NCBI RefSeq assembly: GCF_000325745.1
Contig: NC_019907.1
Location: 1,196,501 to 1,260,500, forward strand
Length of the DNA stretch: 64,000 nt
Direction: 5' to 3'
From: Liberibacter crescens BT-1
GTDB lineage: Bacteria > Pseudomonadota > Alphaproteobacteria > Rhizobiales > Rhizobiaceae
The translations under genes and the position numbers were made by a program. Shown in pieces: positions 32,000 through 42,139 of the stretch. Under the pieces are notes generated by a model that had not been told where the DNA came from, did no database searches, and saw nothing but the letters and a program-made list of their open reading frames with translations. Every line of letters begins with the position of its first letter. Positions within the stretch are counted from its first letter, which is position 1.

Positions 32000-32245
32000 T
32001 TTGTATAGTTCCATAGAGAATAAATCTACCTTAAACAACTCGACTAAAAAATTTTAATTTTTTATCCTACTTATATATCTATAAAATTCTATAATAATAA
32101 AAGAATACTAGCATCTTTTGAGATATTTCTGTATATTCAGAACTGAAAACGGATATATATCCTTAAGAAAGAAAATACTTTTTAAAGGTAATAATTTTGA
32201 AAAGCACTTAATTCTTATTTAAAATCCCAAAAAAAGAGGTATTTA

Positions 32246-32536
32246 ATGTCACGAATATGTGAATTGACTGGGAAAACTGTTATGTCCGGTCATAAAGTAA
32301 GTCATGCAAACAATAAAACTAAACGCAAGTTTTTGCCTAATCTTTGTAATGTCACACTTATGTCTGATATTCTTGGACAAAGCTATCAATTACGCATTTC
32401 AGCAGCTGCACTACGCTCTGTTGAGCACAATGGCGGACTTGATAATTTTCTTCTGAAGACAAAAGAAAATAGCCTATCTTTGCGCACCCGTCTTTTACGT
32501 CGCCAAATTATTAAAAAAAATGCCCTACCTTTATAA
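32246..32536 (+). CDS. rpmB: 50S ribosomal protein L28
   Basis: 96 residues. The start [29 protein letters not shown] is the classic L28 N-terminus (given as the first 29 residues), followed by the [19 protein letters not shown]-type block near residue 52. Rhizobial L28 is of this longer type. An AAAGAGG ribosome site lies just upstream. Confidence 0.97.
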   Translation: MSRICELTGKTVMSGHKVSHANNKTKRKFLPNLCNVTLMSDILGQSYQLRISAAALRSVEHNGGLDNFLLKTKENSLSLRTRLLRRQIIKKNALPL

Positions 32537-32831
32537 GAGTCCGTATATAAAAATCTTTTATATTAACTAAAATATTTATCTTAGGTCTCAAAGTAAATGG
32601 AGTATGTTTAAAAATTGGAAGCTTTGCAACTTTATTGTTCAAAAAATGCTTATATAACGCATAAGCTGCATGAGAAATCTTCAGGATTTAAGAAATCTGT
32701 TCACATGCAGCACTAATCTCAGTTTTTATTATGGCTCAGAATGAAGATATACAGGGTATATAAATTTAAAATCGGTTTATAAGAAGTTGTTTGACTTCTC
32801 TAGAATCTGGAAGAAAAATTATCTCAAACAA
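32537..32831. other. 295-base gap between rpmB and the J-domain gene
   Basis: Convergent gap. It contains an 8-bp inverted repeat, GCTGCATG at 32665-32672 and CATGCAGC at 32704-32711, with a 31-base loop in which AGAAATCT occurs twice, then CAGTTTTTA about 10 bases further on. It may be a weak terminator for rpmB, but the long loop makes this unsure. Confidence 0.35.
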
Positions 32832-33458
32832 TTAACAAAAACCTGACTGCTTTAACAATCGATATGCTTGAATAACTGCCCGAAAACGCCCTTCTGATCC
32901 ACGATCTCCTCCATTAGAATCAGGATGATGTTTCTTAACAAGGTCCTTATAACGGCTTGTTATTTCTTCTGGGGAGGAATCCGCCAAAAGACCCAACATT
33001 TCAAAAGCATTTGCTTCCAAAGGCTTAACATAACGCACCATCTTATCACTAGCTATGTTATAGCCATGGCTATTCTTTTTAATAAAAGAAAAACTATCAC
33101 TTTCTTCCAATTGAAAATAATCATTTTTGCCTTCTGATGAAGGCTGTGCACTACGAATGGCAGAATTCGTTCCCAATACCCAGGTAGGACGATGTCCAGT
33201 AATTGCCTCCTTCTGATAACGACCTATCTCGTTATCAGAAAGGCCAGAGAAATAATTATATCCTTTATTATACTTTTTAACATGCTCAAAACAAAAAACA
33301 AAAAACTGACCCTCAGCATTCCTTCCTACTGGCGCACGATGCTCACCTGAACGATTACATCCATCCCACTGGCATTTCGGACATACTTTATCAGAATTAG
33401 GAACAGACTGTCGAGGACGTTTACGTATACGATCGAAATATTTTGAATCAAGCTTCAT
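32832..33458 (-). CDS. DnaJ-like J-domain protein with N-terminal cysteine motif
   Basis: 208-residue protein. The N-terminal half has CPKCQWDGCNRSGEHRAP and a later FCFEHVKKYN, probably a zinc site; the last 60 residues are a J-domain with the HPD tripeptide at about residues 178-180 (KKHHPDSNGGDR). The same gene in rhizobia lies beside cobS/cobT and opposite bolA; the cobalamin genes are absent here but bolA remains divergent. A J-domain implies an Hsp70 partner; the client is unknown. Confidence 0.88.
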   Translation of the reverse strand: MKLDSKYFDRIRKRPRQSVPNSDKVCPKCQWDGCNRSGEHRAPVGRNAEGQFFVFCFEHVKKYNKGYNYFSGLSDNEIGRYQKEAITGHRPTWVLGTNSAIRSAQPSSEGKNDYFQLEESDSFSFIKKNSHGYNIASDKMVRYVKPLEANAFEMLGLLADSSPEEITSRYKDLVKKHHPDSNGGDRGSEGRFRAVIQAYRLLKQSGFC

Positions 33459-33553
33459 AATAACCTATTATGGTCGATGGTAATTAAGAAAACAAGACTT
33501 GAAATCATCTCTCTTAGTGTCCAAGTATAATTTAGATGAGGTTATAAAATCAA

Positions 33554-33850
33554 ATGCTCGGAAAAAATATATCTTTAAAAAGCAGAATAGAAGCGAAACT
33601 TTCAGATGCATTCCTCCCAAAAATTTTAGAAGTAACAGATCAAAGCAAATTACACATTGGACATCAAAAAGGATTTGATGGCTCCAAAGAAACGCACCTT
33701 CATATACATATTGTATCTGAAGAATTTACTGGAATGAAAAGACTTCTACGTCATCAATTAATATACAGATTATTACAAGAAGAATTAAAAAATGAATTAC
33801 ATGCAATAATCATAGAAGCCTTCTCTCCTAATGAGAAAATACATAATTAA
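33554..33850 (+). CDS. BolA-family protein
   Basis: 98-residue BolA/IbaG fold protein. The family pattern is visible as SKLHIGHQKGFDG, THLHIHIVSEEFTGMKRLLRHQ-type helix-turn block and HAIIIEA near the end. BolA proteins work with monothiol glutaredoxins in iron-sulfur and iron-sensing roles. Divergent from the J-domain gene, the rhizobial arrangement. Confidence 0.92.
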   Translation: MLGKNISLKSRIEAKLSDAFLPKILEVTDQSKLHIGHQKGFDGSKETHLHIHIVSEEFTGMKRLLRHQLIYRLLQEELKNELHAIIIEAFSPNEKIHN

Positions 33851-33878
33851 TACCAGAAATATTGGTTATTATATCCTT

Positions 33879-34994
33879 CTAAGGTCTACACTCTAATAAA
33901 TATTCTTCTAAAAAATTCTCTATTAAACACTTAGAAACATTCTCTGCAATAAAAGCTTTTCCTATGCCATGCGTTAATATGAAATTAAGCTGACCATTTG
34001 TATTTTTTTTATCCTGCAACATAGCTTTCATAAGCTGCTCAACAGAAGGGAAACTATCCAAACAATCAGAAATATGTGTTGGCAAACCAACTGTCTTCAG
34101 ATGCTCTATAACACGAGTAGCCTCTTTCAAAGGAGCATAATGAAGACGAACAGAAAGCTGATAGGCAAGACTTATTCCGATTGAAACTGCTTCACCATGA
34201 ACAAGACAAGAACTATCATAACCAACAGCAGTTTCCAATGCATGCCCAAAAGTATGACCTAAATTAAGAAGTGCACGCTGTCCATATTCATGTTCATCAA
34301 TAGCAACTATTTTACTTTTGGCTTCACAACTTTTTACGATCGCCTTAACGAGTGATTCACCACCAGAAAATATTTCTTGCCAATTATTTTCTAGCCAGAA
34401 AAAGAAATCAGGATCATCAATCAAACCATACTTAACAACTTCAGCATATCCAGCACGAAATTCACGGAGACTTAAAGTTTTTAAAACATCTGTATCAGCA
34501 AGAACAAGACATGGCTGATTAAATAGACCAAGAAGATTCTTTCCATAAGTTGTATTAATACCTGTTTTACCACCAACAGAAGAATCAACTTGTGCCATCA
34601 GAGACGTTGGAATCTGAACAAACTGAACTCCTCGAAGCACAATTCCCGCAGCAAAACCTGCGATATCTCCTATAACACCTCCTCCAAATGCTATTATAAC
34701 ATCAAAACGCTCTATGCGTGCTTCTAATGCTGCATGACAAATTTCTCTTAAGTAGTTGAAGCTTTTTGTTTTTTCTCCCACAGGAAGAGTAATCAAAGTA
34801 ACAATAAATCCTGCCTTCATCAAACTTTCTTCTAATTTCTGAAAATGATATTTAAATACATTTGAATCAGTCACAACCAAAGCTTGACGACCCTTGATAA
34901 GTGCAGAAATTTTATTACCAGAAACAGATAACATACCACTCCCTACAAGGATATCATAGGAACGTTCTTGAAGATTAATCCGGATAGATTGCAT
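33879..34994 (-). CDS. aroB: 3-dehydroquinate synthase
   Basis: Second step of the shikimate pathway (DAHP to 3-dehydroquinate, NAD- and metal-dependent). 371 residues. The NAD-binding GGGVIGDIAGFAAG (about residue 104), SSVGGKTGIN (about 143) and metal-ligand LNLGHTFGHALE (about 247) are intact. Immediately downstream of aroK, as in rhizobia. Confidence 0.96.
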   Translation of the reverse strand: MQSIRINLQERSYDILVGSGMLSVSGNKISALIKGRQALVVTDSNVFKYHFQKLEESLMKAGFIVTLITLPVGEKTKSFNYLREICHAALEARIERFDVIIAFGGGVIGDIAGFAAGIVLRGVQFVQIPTSLMAQVDSSVGGKTGINTTYGKNLLGLFNQPCLVLADTDVLKTLSLREFRAGYAEVVKYGLIDDPDFFFWLENNWQEIFSGGESLVKAIVKSCEAKSKIVAIDEHEYGQRALLNLGHTFGHALETAVGYDSSCLVHGEAVSIGISLAYQLSVRLHYAPLKEATRVIEHLKTVGLPTHISDCLDSFPSVEQLMKAMLQDKKNTNGQLNFILTHGIGKAFIAENVSKCLIENFLEEYLLECRP

Positions 34995-35048
34995 TGTGAA
35001 AAAACGATATAACGATATGGAGAAATTATAGATAATATCTATATGTAT

Positions 35049-35615
35049 TTAATTAAAAGAAACAATCTTTTCAATAATTTTATCTGCCATCTCTTCTTTA
35101 GGAAGATCTAGTGACTGCATAACAATATCAGCCTGTTCATAAATCTGATAACGTACTTGCATTAATTCTCTAACAGTCTCTTTTGGGTTATCTGTTTTGA
35201 GTAAAGGAGCATTATTTCTTTTTTTAACACGCTTCCACAAAAGATCTAAATCTGCCTTAAGCCATAAACATATCCCCCCTTTTTTTATATAAGAACGGGA
35301 TTCTTCATTGATAAAGGCACCTCCTCCAGTTGCAACAATATAAGGAGAATCTTGTAAAATACGTTTTATAACACGCGCTTCTAGTGCTCGGAATTCATTT
35401 TCTCCATATTTATTGAACAATTCTACAATCGTCATAGACGATACGCTTTCAATTTCGTGATCAGTATCTATAAATGGAATTTCAAGAAGACCCGCTATTT
35501 TCTGACCAATAACCGTCTTTCCAGCACCCATTAATCCAACAAGAATCAAGTTACGTTTTCCAAGGGCAGCACGAGCACGCAAATAAATATCATTTTTTAA
35601 AGTAAATTTATTCAT
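35049..35615 (-). CDS. aroK: shikimate kinase
   Basis: Phosphorylates shikimate with ATP. 188 residues with the P-loop GLMGAGKTVIG (about residue 27), the shikimate-binding FIDTDHEIE (about 49) and FRALEARVI (about 75), and GGGAF (about 97). Upstream of aroB with a gap of about 54 bases, likely one transcript; divergent from xerD. Confidence 0.96.
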   Translation of the reverse strand: MNKFTLKNDIYLRARAALGKRNLILVGLMGAGKTVIGQKIAGLLEIPFIDTDHEIESVSSMTIVELFNKYGENEFRALEARVIKRILQDSPYIVATGGGAFINEESRSYIKKGGICLWLKADLDLLWKRVKKRNNAPLLKTDNPKETVRELMQVRYQIYEQADIVMQSLDLPKEEMADKIIEKIVSFN

Positions 35616-35800
35616 CAGTTTTAATATTTAGCATAAAGAAATTTCAAGTTAAAGAACTATGTTTTTATATAAAAAAACTTGTAACTTGCCTCCCCTAAAG
35701 TTTAACATAAAAAATACTAATTCATTATAATAATGCATCTATTAAAACATTTCTTAGATATTTTAATTCCTTTAAAAACCTTTACGTTACGTTGAAAAAA

Positions 35801-36757
35801 ATGGAAACAACAGATATAAGCTGGGCACATTTAGAGTCATTTATAGAAATGATGAGCGCAGAACGCACTTCTTCTATCAATACCCTTTCCTCTTATAAAT
35901 ATGATCTTGAAAATCTTCGATTAACCCTTAAAGAACGTGATATTCCTTTGATTAAGGCAACCTCTGAAGATCTGCGCACATATTTGAAGGATCAATGCCA
36001 TAAAAATCTTAAAACCAGTTCTCAAAAACGGCGATTATCTGCAATACGACAATTTTATAAATTTGTTTTTCGAGAAGGACTTCGAAAAGATGACCCTAGC
36101 GAGACTCTTGAATCTCCTAAAAAAGAAAGGAATCTCCCTAAAATCTTGAACATAACAAATATTGAACGCCTATTACAAAAAGCAGCAGAAGAGGCACAAT
36201 GTACCTCTAAAGGGAAATTGAAACGCATACAAATGCTTGCAATGATTGAGATTTTATATGCCACCGGTATCCGAGTGAGTGAACTTGTAACCTTACCTGC
36301 ACACATTCTCAATCTCAAAGAACGTACAATAATCATTCAAGGAAAAGGCAATAAAGAAAGACTTGCTATTCTTTCATTTTCTGCCATATGCGCTCTTAAT
36401 GAATATAAGACAGCTCTCGCTAAAATAACTTCTGCAAAAAAGGTGCAAAACAATTCTTGGCTTTTTCCTGCATCTTCAAAAGAAGGCTACGTACCACGCC
36501 AGGTTTTTGCACGCAATTTAAAAGCCTTAGCAATTAGAGCTGGCATCGAGCCATCCAGTATATCTCCGCATGTAATACGTCATGCATTTGCAAGCCATCT
36601 TTTGGAAAAAGGAGCAGATTTACGAGCTGTACAAACACTACTTGGACATACAGACATATCAACTACCCAAATATATACGCATGTATTACAAAAAAATTTG
36701 CACAGATTAATCAAAAATTACCATCCTCTTTCAAAAGAAACTCAAAAAAAAGATTGA
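35801..36757 (+). CDS. xerD: site-specific tyrosine recombinase XerD
   Basis: Resolves chromosome dimers at dif with XerC. 318 residues. N-terminal SAM-like core-binding domain (about 10-95) and catalytic domain with the tyrosine-recombinase residues: Arg in ATGIRVSEL, Lys in GKGNKERL, HxxR in HVIRHAFASHLL, and HTDISTTQIYTHV containing the nucleophile Tyr. The ATG at 35801 is preferred to a TTG nine bases upstream. Position opposite aroK and before accA is the rhizobial one, so this is a housekeeping recombinase, not an element integrase. Confidence 0.95.
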   Translation: METTDISWAHLESFIEMMSAERTSSINTLSSYKYDLENLRLTLKERDIPLIKATSEDLRTYLKDQCHKNLKTSSQKRRLSAIRQFYKFVFREGLRKDDPSETLESPKKERNLPKILNITNIERLLQKAAEEAQCTSKGKLKRIQMLAMIEILYATGIRVSELVTLPAHILNLKERTIIIQGKGNKERLAILSFSAICALNEYKTALAKITSAKKVQNNSWLFPASSKEGYVPRQVFARNLKALAIRAGIEPSSISPHVIRHAFASHLLEKGADLRAVQTLLGHTDISTTQIYTHVLQKNLHRLIKNYHPLSKETQKKD

Positions 36758-36809
36758 AACATCTCTACAATCATATTATTTGGTATGCACAGATCAGGAA
36801 CAGGAATCC

Positions 36810-37763
36810 ATGCATAATTACCTTAATTTTGAAAAACCTATATCTGATTTAGAAGGCAGGATCCATGAGCTTAAAAAGCTTGTAATGGAAGATAAAAGCG
36901 CAAATGTATCAGAAGAACTTGAGAAACTAGAAGTAAAAGTTCATGAGACTTTACGTGATATTTATTCAAAGTTAACACCCTGGCAAAAAACTCAGGTGGC
37001 CAGACATCCAAATCGCCCGCATTTTATTGATTATGCATCCGCATTATTTACCTGTTTTATGCCTCTGACAGGAGACCGTTTGTTTGGCGAGGACAGTGCT
37101 CTTCAGGGAGGACTGGCGAGATTTCATGGTCAACCTGTTGTCTTATTAGGTCAAGAAAAAGGATCCGATACTCAATCTCGCCTTAAACATAATTTTGGCA
37201 GCCCACGACCAGAAGGATATCGTAAAGCTGTACGTCTTATGAAGCTAGCAGAACGTTTTGATTTACCCGTAATTTCATTTGTAGATACAGCAGGTGCTTA
37301 TCCTGGGGTTGATGCTGAAGAACGTGGTCAAGGAGAGGCAATCGCACGTTCTACAGAAATGTGTCTTAATTTACGTGTACCAATGATTGCAATTATTATC
37401 GGTGAAGGTGGTTCCGGCGGTGCTATTGCTATTGCTGCTGCCAATCAAGTGTATATGTTAGAACATTCTATCTATAGCGTTATTTCTCCAGAAGGGGCAG
37501 CTTCAATTCTTTGGAGGGATTCTTCGCGTTCTCAAGAAGCAGCTAATTCCATGAAAATAACAGCGCAAGATCTAAAAAAATTTTCTGTTATTGATGATAT
37601 CATTCCTGAGCCTATAGGTGGAGCACATAGAAACCCTTCTCAAGCTATTGCAGCCGTTGATGAAATCATTCATGCATCAATAACTGACATGTCTACTTAT
37701 TCTGGCGATGAATTACGTGAAAAACGACGTCAAAAATATCTCAATATTGGAAGAAATTTATAA
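36810..37763 (+). CDS. accA: acetyl-CoA carboxylase carboxyltransferase subunit alpha
   Basis: Carboxyltransferase alpha half for malonyl-CoA synthesis. 317 residues. The N-terminus MHNYLNFEKPISDLEGRI is the alphaproteobacterial consensus, which fixes the start at 36810, with CAGGAA about 6 bases ahead. The oxyanion-hole block GEGGSGGAIAIA (about 204) and DTAGAYPGVDAEERGQGEAIA (described by residues about 169-189) are intact. The downstream L,D-transpeptidase follows within 80 bases. Confidence 0.96.
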   Translation: MHNYLNFEKPISDLEGRIHELKKLVMEDKSANVSEELEKLEVKVHETLRDIYSKLTPWQKTQVARHPNRPHFIDYASALFTCFMPLTGDRLFGEDSALQGGLARFHGQPVVLLGQEKGSDTQSRLKHNFGSPRPEGYRKAVRLMKLAERFDLPVISFVDTAGAYPGVDAEERGQGEAIARSTEMCLNLRVPMIAIIIGEGGSGGAIAIAAANQVYMLEHSIYSVISPEGAASILWRDSSRSQEAANSMKITAQDLKKFSVIDDIIPEPIGGAHRNPSQAIAAVDEIIHASITDMSTYSGDELREKRRQKYLNIGRNL

Positions 37764-37839
37764 AAATATTATCAACCAATTAGTAATATATAAACTATAT
37801 GTATTTCAAATAGACCCCAAAGTACACGAGAGGAATATA

Positions 37840-39021
37840 TTGATATACAATCGTATTATTTTTATAATAGCTATAACAATAATAGTAACAGGCTGTTCTA
37901 AGAACAGTGAAAAATCAGAACGCCCTGTATCATATCAACTTAATTTTCTCATGAAAGAAAAAAACATGAGAAAGGGTTCTCCTATTTTGATACGTATTTT
38001 TAAAGAAGAAAGTATTCTTGAAGTATGGAAAAAACAGAATGACCAAAAATACGGCCTTCTCGTATCCTATAAAATTTGTGCTTGGTCAGGACAACTCGGC
38101 CCCAAAATGTATGAAGGAGACAGACAATCGCCAGAGGGTTTCTATGAGATTACACAAAAAAATCTAAATCAATACTCGAGTTATTATCTAGCTATTGATA
38201 CAGGATTCCCTAATGTTTTTGATAAAGCGAATGCACGCACAGGGAAATACCTCATGATTCATGGATCATGTTCTTCATCAGGTTGCTATTCCATGACAGA
38301 CGAACAGATTCAAGAAATTTATGCCCTAGCCCGAGACAGTTTCCGTGGAGGTCAAAAGATTTTGCAAATACAAGCATTTCCCTTTCGTATGACTGCAAAA
38401 AACATGGTTCTTCACAGATCTTATCCAAGCTATACTTTCTGGAAAATGTTACAAGTAGGATATGATTATTTCGAAATCACCCATCAAATACCAATCGTTG
38501 GGGTATGTGATAAAAAGTATATTTTTAATCAAAATCCAGGTAAATTCCTAGACCCTATAGGAAGTTGTCCACCTGATCTTCCAGCAATTCCAGCAGATCT
38601 CTCTCATTCTTATACTACTTATAAGCAAGCTTACCAAACTGAATATAATAACGCCCTAGAACAATATAACGATGTTGTTTGGTATGACCCAACTGAAAAT
38701 GAAAGAAAAGCTATTGCACCTCAAGATCCCAAGAAAAAAGCCAAAAATTACGCTCCAACTGGAAGTGCACTAAAAGCTGGAAAGCTTTTAAAAATCAAAG
38801 AATGGCAAGAAAGAGTTTCAAATCAACAACCCGGAAAAGTTAACAGCAATTCTGCTTCAGAAACAAGTAAGCAATTAGAAAAAATAATAGAAGCAGAAAG
38901 CCGCATCCTTATAAAAGAAGCTGTCTTGCCAGATAATTTTTCAAAAACCACAAGTGAAGTACCAATTCCTAGAATGCGAAATATATTAAAATCCTTAAAT
39001 TTAACAGGTAACTCACAATAG
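37840..39021 (+). CDS. L,D-transpeptidase (YkuD) family lipoprotein
   Basis: About 393 residues. The probable start is TTG 37840, with GAGAGG about 7 bases upstream; it gives a signal peptide with lipobox VTGC (Cys about residue 20). A longer ATG frame from 37708 would run inside accA. The YkuD-like catalytic motif is HGSCSSSGCYSM (His about 145, Cys about 153), similar to the YafK branch. The C-terminal 150 residues are Lys/Ala/Ser-rich linker. Predicted periplasmic peptidoglycan cross-linking or lipoprotein anchoring. Gene order after accA is as in rhizobia. Confidence 0.88.
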   Translation: MIYNRIIFIIAITIIVTGCSKNSEKSERPVSYQLNFLMKEKNMRKGSPILIRIFKEESILEVWKKQNDQKYGLLVSYKICAWSGQLGPKMYEGDRQSPEGFYEITQKNLNQYSSYYLAIDTGFPNVFDKANARTGKYLMIHGSCSSSGCYSMTDEQIQEIYALARDSFRGGQKILQIQAFPFRMTAKNMVLHRSYPSYTFWKMLQVGYDYFEITHQIPIVGVCDKKYIFNQNPGKFLDPIGSCPPDLPAIPADLSHSYTTYKQAYQTEYNNALEQYNDVVWYDPTENERKAIAPQDPKKKAKNYAPTGSALKAGKLLKIKEWQERVSNQQPGKVNSNSASETSKQLEKIIEAESRILIKEAVLPDNFSKTTSEVPIPRMRNILKSLNLTGNSQ

Positions 39022-39093
39022 AAATCGCTATTTTTTTATTATAGAATTTCTCTTACCAAGAGATCTATGATCACTTTTTTATCAAGTAAATAA

Positions 39094-39615
39094 TTACTCA
39101 AGATTAGAATTATTCTTCAGATCTTCGAAGCAACGCCAAACAGCAGATGCAGCATTTTTAAACATCTTTCTAATATATATTTTTTCACCTCCGGTTTTTT
39201 CTATTAAAGATTCCAGTGAACAACCAATAGAGAGAAGAAATATATGAAGAGCTGTTTTGAGATCATCAGGATGCCCATTAAATTTTTTTTCGAAACGCTC
39301 CAAATCTTTGTGAAGATCTTTAAAAATACTATAATAAATATCTAAATTTTCTAAAAGAAAAATAGTTCCTTCCAGATTCTTAAAGCAACTCTTGACTACA
39401 TCAGGATAACTTGATAACATTAAACAGATAGGGTCATCGTCACCGCCTGCTTCTTCTACAAGCCGCATAAGACTACGCTCAAAATCTGAAAGAAACATTT
39501 TTAACATTTTCTCTGGATCGTACAAAGAACGACACCAGTCACTTTCAAACTCACACAAATCTTGACGTAACCGATCAAAAATCTTGCTGCGAGCAGTCGC
39601 AAACATATTAATCAT
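39094..39615 (-). CDS. hypothetical 173-residue protein
   Basis: Not recognised. The start has GAGG about 7 bases upstream. The product is helical in character, acidic overall, with five Cys residues and no signal peptide or membrane segment (pieces include RLRQDLCEFESDWCRSL and DVVKSCFKNLEG). It is followed by a short gap to the convergent L,D-transpeptidase gene and faces a 600-base AT-rich upstream region. It could be a lineage-specific cytoplasmic protein. Coding character is supported by its length and normal codon use, not by homology. Confidence 0.6.
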   Translation of the reverse strand: MINMFATARSKIFDRLRQDLCEFESDWCRSLYDPEKMLKMFLSDFERSLMRLVEEAGGDDDPICLMLSSYPDVVKSCFKNLEGTIFLLENLDIYYSIFKDLHKDLERFEKKFNGHPDDLKTALHIFLLSIGCSLESLIEKTGGEKIYIRKMFKNAASAVWRCFEDLKNNSNLE

Positions 39616-40260
39616 GCGGTAGCCTCAATGCTATCCTTTATAATAACGACTCTAAATTCTTCCTTATCTTTTAAAAAATCCTTCTCATATAACATTTAAG
39701 ATTTTTTTCTGAAATTCCATATAAAATCTACTGTTAATGGGAAAACTATTGTCCAAAAAACTTTTGATATGTAAACTTAGGATACCCTTGATAGAAAATA
39801 TATACTGTATAATAGTCCTTTTTTAAAGGATTAATCTTTTTTGATCTGAATTAATAGCTTAAGGATTATATTTCATTAGACTTTAATCTCAATATACACT
39901 AGATAACGAATGTTGTTCATATGTTTTTGATTTTGAAAATTAAAATCCTGAATATATGGTACAGTGGTTAGTATATACAAAACTATAAAACTTTTAAAAT
40001 ATTTAAAGATATATTTTAAATTAAAATTGTCGCTTGGTTTTTTATCTATGAGTATTTAGAAAGTTAAGTTGTTAAATATAAGTTTTTAATATTCTATAAA
40101 ATCTATACTATTTAAAATATATAAAATATCTTATATAGAGTTATTTGCAAGGAACAGTTTAGCAAATTTTAATGGATTGATTATCAATATCTGCCAATAT
40201 AGTTTTGCCAAGAATCTGCTAATCTCTTTCCTTAAAAGTGGATGTTACGGAGAGTACAAT
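39616..40260. other. 645-base very AT-rich intergenic region
   Basis: No gene, RNA gene or repeat family recognised. It is among the most AT-rich stretches of the window, with many short A and T runs. It separates divergent genes, so promoters for the 173-residue protein and the downstream small-protein gene should lie here. Confidence 0.5.
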
Positions 40261-40518
40261 ATGAGACAAAATATTAATAACCTCAATACAATGATCATTC
40301 ACGAGAAGATGCAAGCTGCAATAGAATATCAAAATGAAGCTTGGGCTGGCGGCATGGCAGATGGTATTGAACCCGAAATTATTGCTAATGCTGCAATAAC
40401 TCAAGCAATTCGAGAAACAGTACGAATACATGGAGAAGATGAAGCCGAAGCTTTGCTTAATTCTCTTTTAACGCGAATTTTAGCGGGTGAATTTTCACCT
40501 GAAAGAACATTACAATAA
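40261..40518 (+). CDS. conserved rhizobial small hypothetical protein
   Basis: 85 residues from ATG 40261, which has CGGAGAG about 8 bases upstream; an upstream in-frame ATG at 40177 has none. The protein reads as a small acidic helical protein with EYQNEAWAGGMADGIEPEIIANAA in its middle, a pattern I associate with short uncharacterised rhizobial proteins. No signal peptide. Lies 17 bases before the next gene, so probably cotranscribed. Function unknown. Confidence 0.7.
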   Translation: MRQNINNLNTMIIHEKMQAAIEYQNEAWAGGMADGIEPEIIANAAITQAIRETVRIHGEDEAEALLNSLLTRILAGEFSPERTLQ

Positions 40519-40535
40519 AAATAAGAAGCGACCTT

Positions 40536-41228
40536 ATGAAAATACATTCAATCTGTGTTTTCGGAATAAAGAGGATACGAGTTTTCTATTTACTTGTTTT
40601 TTTGTATAATATGTTTTTTGTATTTGAAGTAAAATCATATGCATTATCTAACGCGTATATTGAAAACAAATCCTCAACAAAATCCTTCAGTGATAATATA
40701 AATTCTTCACTACCTAAAAGTATAACACCTGAAAATACAACTATAAATTCTGCAAATATAAGAATTATACACGATATATTACAACTTCCAAAAGCTGTAC
40801 AATCAATGCGTGAGCGTATAATTTCAGCAGCAAAATCTGGAAACCTAGAAAATCTTCAGCCTCTTTTAAAAGAAAACGGCAAGACAACAGATCTTTATGT
40901 TGGGCAAGATTCTAGAGATACAAATCCCATAGCTATCCTTAAAGAATTGTCCAGTGATACAGATGGGTTAGAAATTATGGCAATCTTAATTGATGTACTT
41001 TCGACAAGTCTTGTACAAATAAATGCAGGTAGTGCTGATGAAATATATATATGGCCGTATTTTGCATATAAATCTATCAAGGAATTAACAGCCTCTGAAA
41101 AAGTAGATCTTTTAAGGCTGATTACAGCTGGAGATTTTTCTGATATGCTGGAATTAGGAGAGTACAGTTTCTACCGTGTTGGTATTAAACCAGATGGAAA
41201 ATGGGAATTCCTAAAAGTAGGTAATTGA
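40536..41228 (+). CDS. exported hypothetical protein
   Basis: 230 residues with a basic N-terminus and hydrophobic export segment (about residues 12-36), a Ser/Asn-rich linker, then a conserved-looking globular part from ILQLPKAVQSMRERIISAAKSG to the end. The C-terminus ends GIKPDGKWEFLKVG. This resembles uncharacterised periplasmic proteins of rhizobia found before ygfZ. Role unknown; probably periplasmic. Confidence 0.72.
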   Translation: MKIHSICVFGIKRIRVFYLLVFLYNMFFVFEVKSYALSNAYIENKSSTKSFSDNINSSLPKSITPENTTINSANIRIIHDILQLPKAVQSMRERIISAAKSGNLENLQPLLKENGKTTDLYVGQDSRDTNPIAILKELSSDTDGLEIMAILIDVLSTSLVQINAGSADEIYIWPYFAYKSIKELTASEKVDLLRLITAGDFSDMLELGEYSFYRVGIKPDGKWEFLKVGN

Positions 41229-41284
41229 AGTTTTTACAATAATTGTCTTTATCGTCATTTTCAATTCATAAAAAGTTTAATTAG

Positions 41285-42139
41285 ATGCCTGTTGTCCACT
41301 TACCCTACCGTTCTTTTATTGTAGTTACCGGCAAGGATTCTGAAACTTTCTTGCAAAATCTCATCACTTCTGAAATACAAACTTTAGTACCTGGTATCAC
41401 GCGTAATGCTGCATTACTAACACCACAAGGTAAAGTATTGTTTTCTTTTCTTATTAATAAAGTCAGTGAAACCTATTTTTTATTAGAAACATCTGTCGAA
41501 CAATGCAACGAACTTATAAAACGTTTTTTAATGTATCGTCTACGATCAGACATAACATTAGAACGTAGACAGCCTGATGGTGTAACTATATTTTGGGACA
41601 AAACTGCTCCTCCAGATCTTACAATTTCCTTGATAGACGAACGTTTCCTTATTGCAGGAATACAAGTTTACCGAGTACATGCATCATATGATGAACATGT
41701 GGATAATATTGAACTTTACCACAATCTCCGGATTCATCACTGTATAGTTGAGGAAAATTTTGACTACTCTCTATGTTCAATATACCCTCATGATATTTTT
41801 ATGGATATCAATGAAGGTGTTTCCTTTACCAAAGGATGTTACCTTGGACAAGAAGTGGTTTCGCGAATGAAGCACCGCAATGCAGCACGTAAACGTCCTG
41901 TCATTGTTACTGGAACACAAAAATTACCTCCAAGAGGTACTCCTATATTTGCTGATGGCAAACAAGTAGGAATACTGGGCACTGTTATTGGTAATAAAGG
42001 ATTAGCAATTGTACGGATAGACCATGTTAGTGAAGCTCTCGTTTCTGATAAACCTATCCTGGCAAATAATCTTAAGTTAACTATGGCACTACCAGAATGG
42101 AGTAAATTAATATTACCTATTAAGAAAAACAATATATAA
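41285..42139 (+). CDS. ygfZ: YgfZ/GcvT-like folate-binding protein
   Basis: 284-residue member of the YgfZ family, which uses a folate in maintenance or repair of iron-sulfur enzymes. The diagnostic motif KGCYLGQEVVSRMKHR (with the conserved Cys) lies near residue 182, and LTPQGKVLFSFLI near residue 46. Complete length for the family. Confidence 0.93.
   Translation: MPVVHLPYRSFIVVTGKDSETFLQNLITSEIQTLVPGITRNAALLTPQGKVLFSFLINKVSETYFLLETSVEQCNELIKRFLMYRLRSDITLERRQPDGVTIFWDKTAPPDLTISLIDERFLIAGIQVYRVHASYDEHVDNIELYHNLRIHHCIVEENFDYSLCSIYPHDIFMDINEGVSFTKGCYLGQEVVSRMKHRNAARKRPVIVTGTQKLPPRGTPIFADGKQVGILGTVIGNKGLAIVRIDHVSEALVSDKPILANNLKLTMALPEWSKLILPIKKNNI

Noticed and set aside
35801-36757. Tyrosine recombinase as a sign of an integrated mobile element
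   Set aside because: Gene order opposite aroK and before accA is the housekeeping xerD position, and no attachment-site repeats or element genes flank it.
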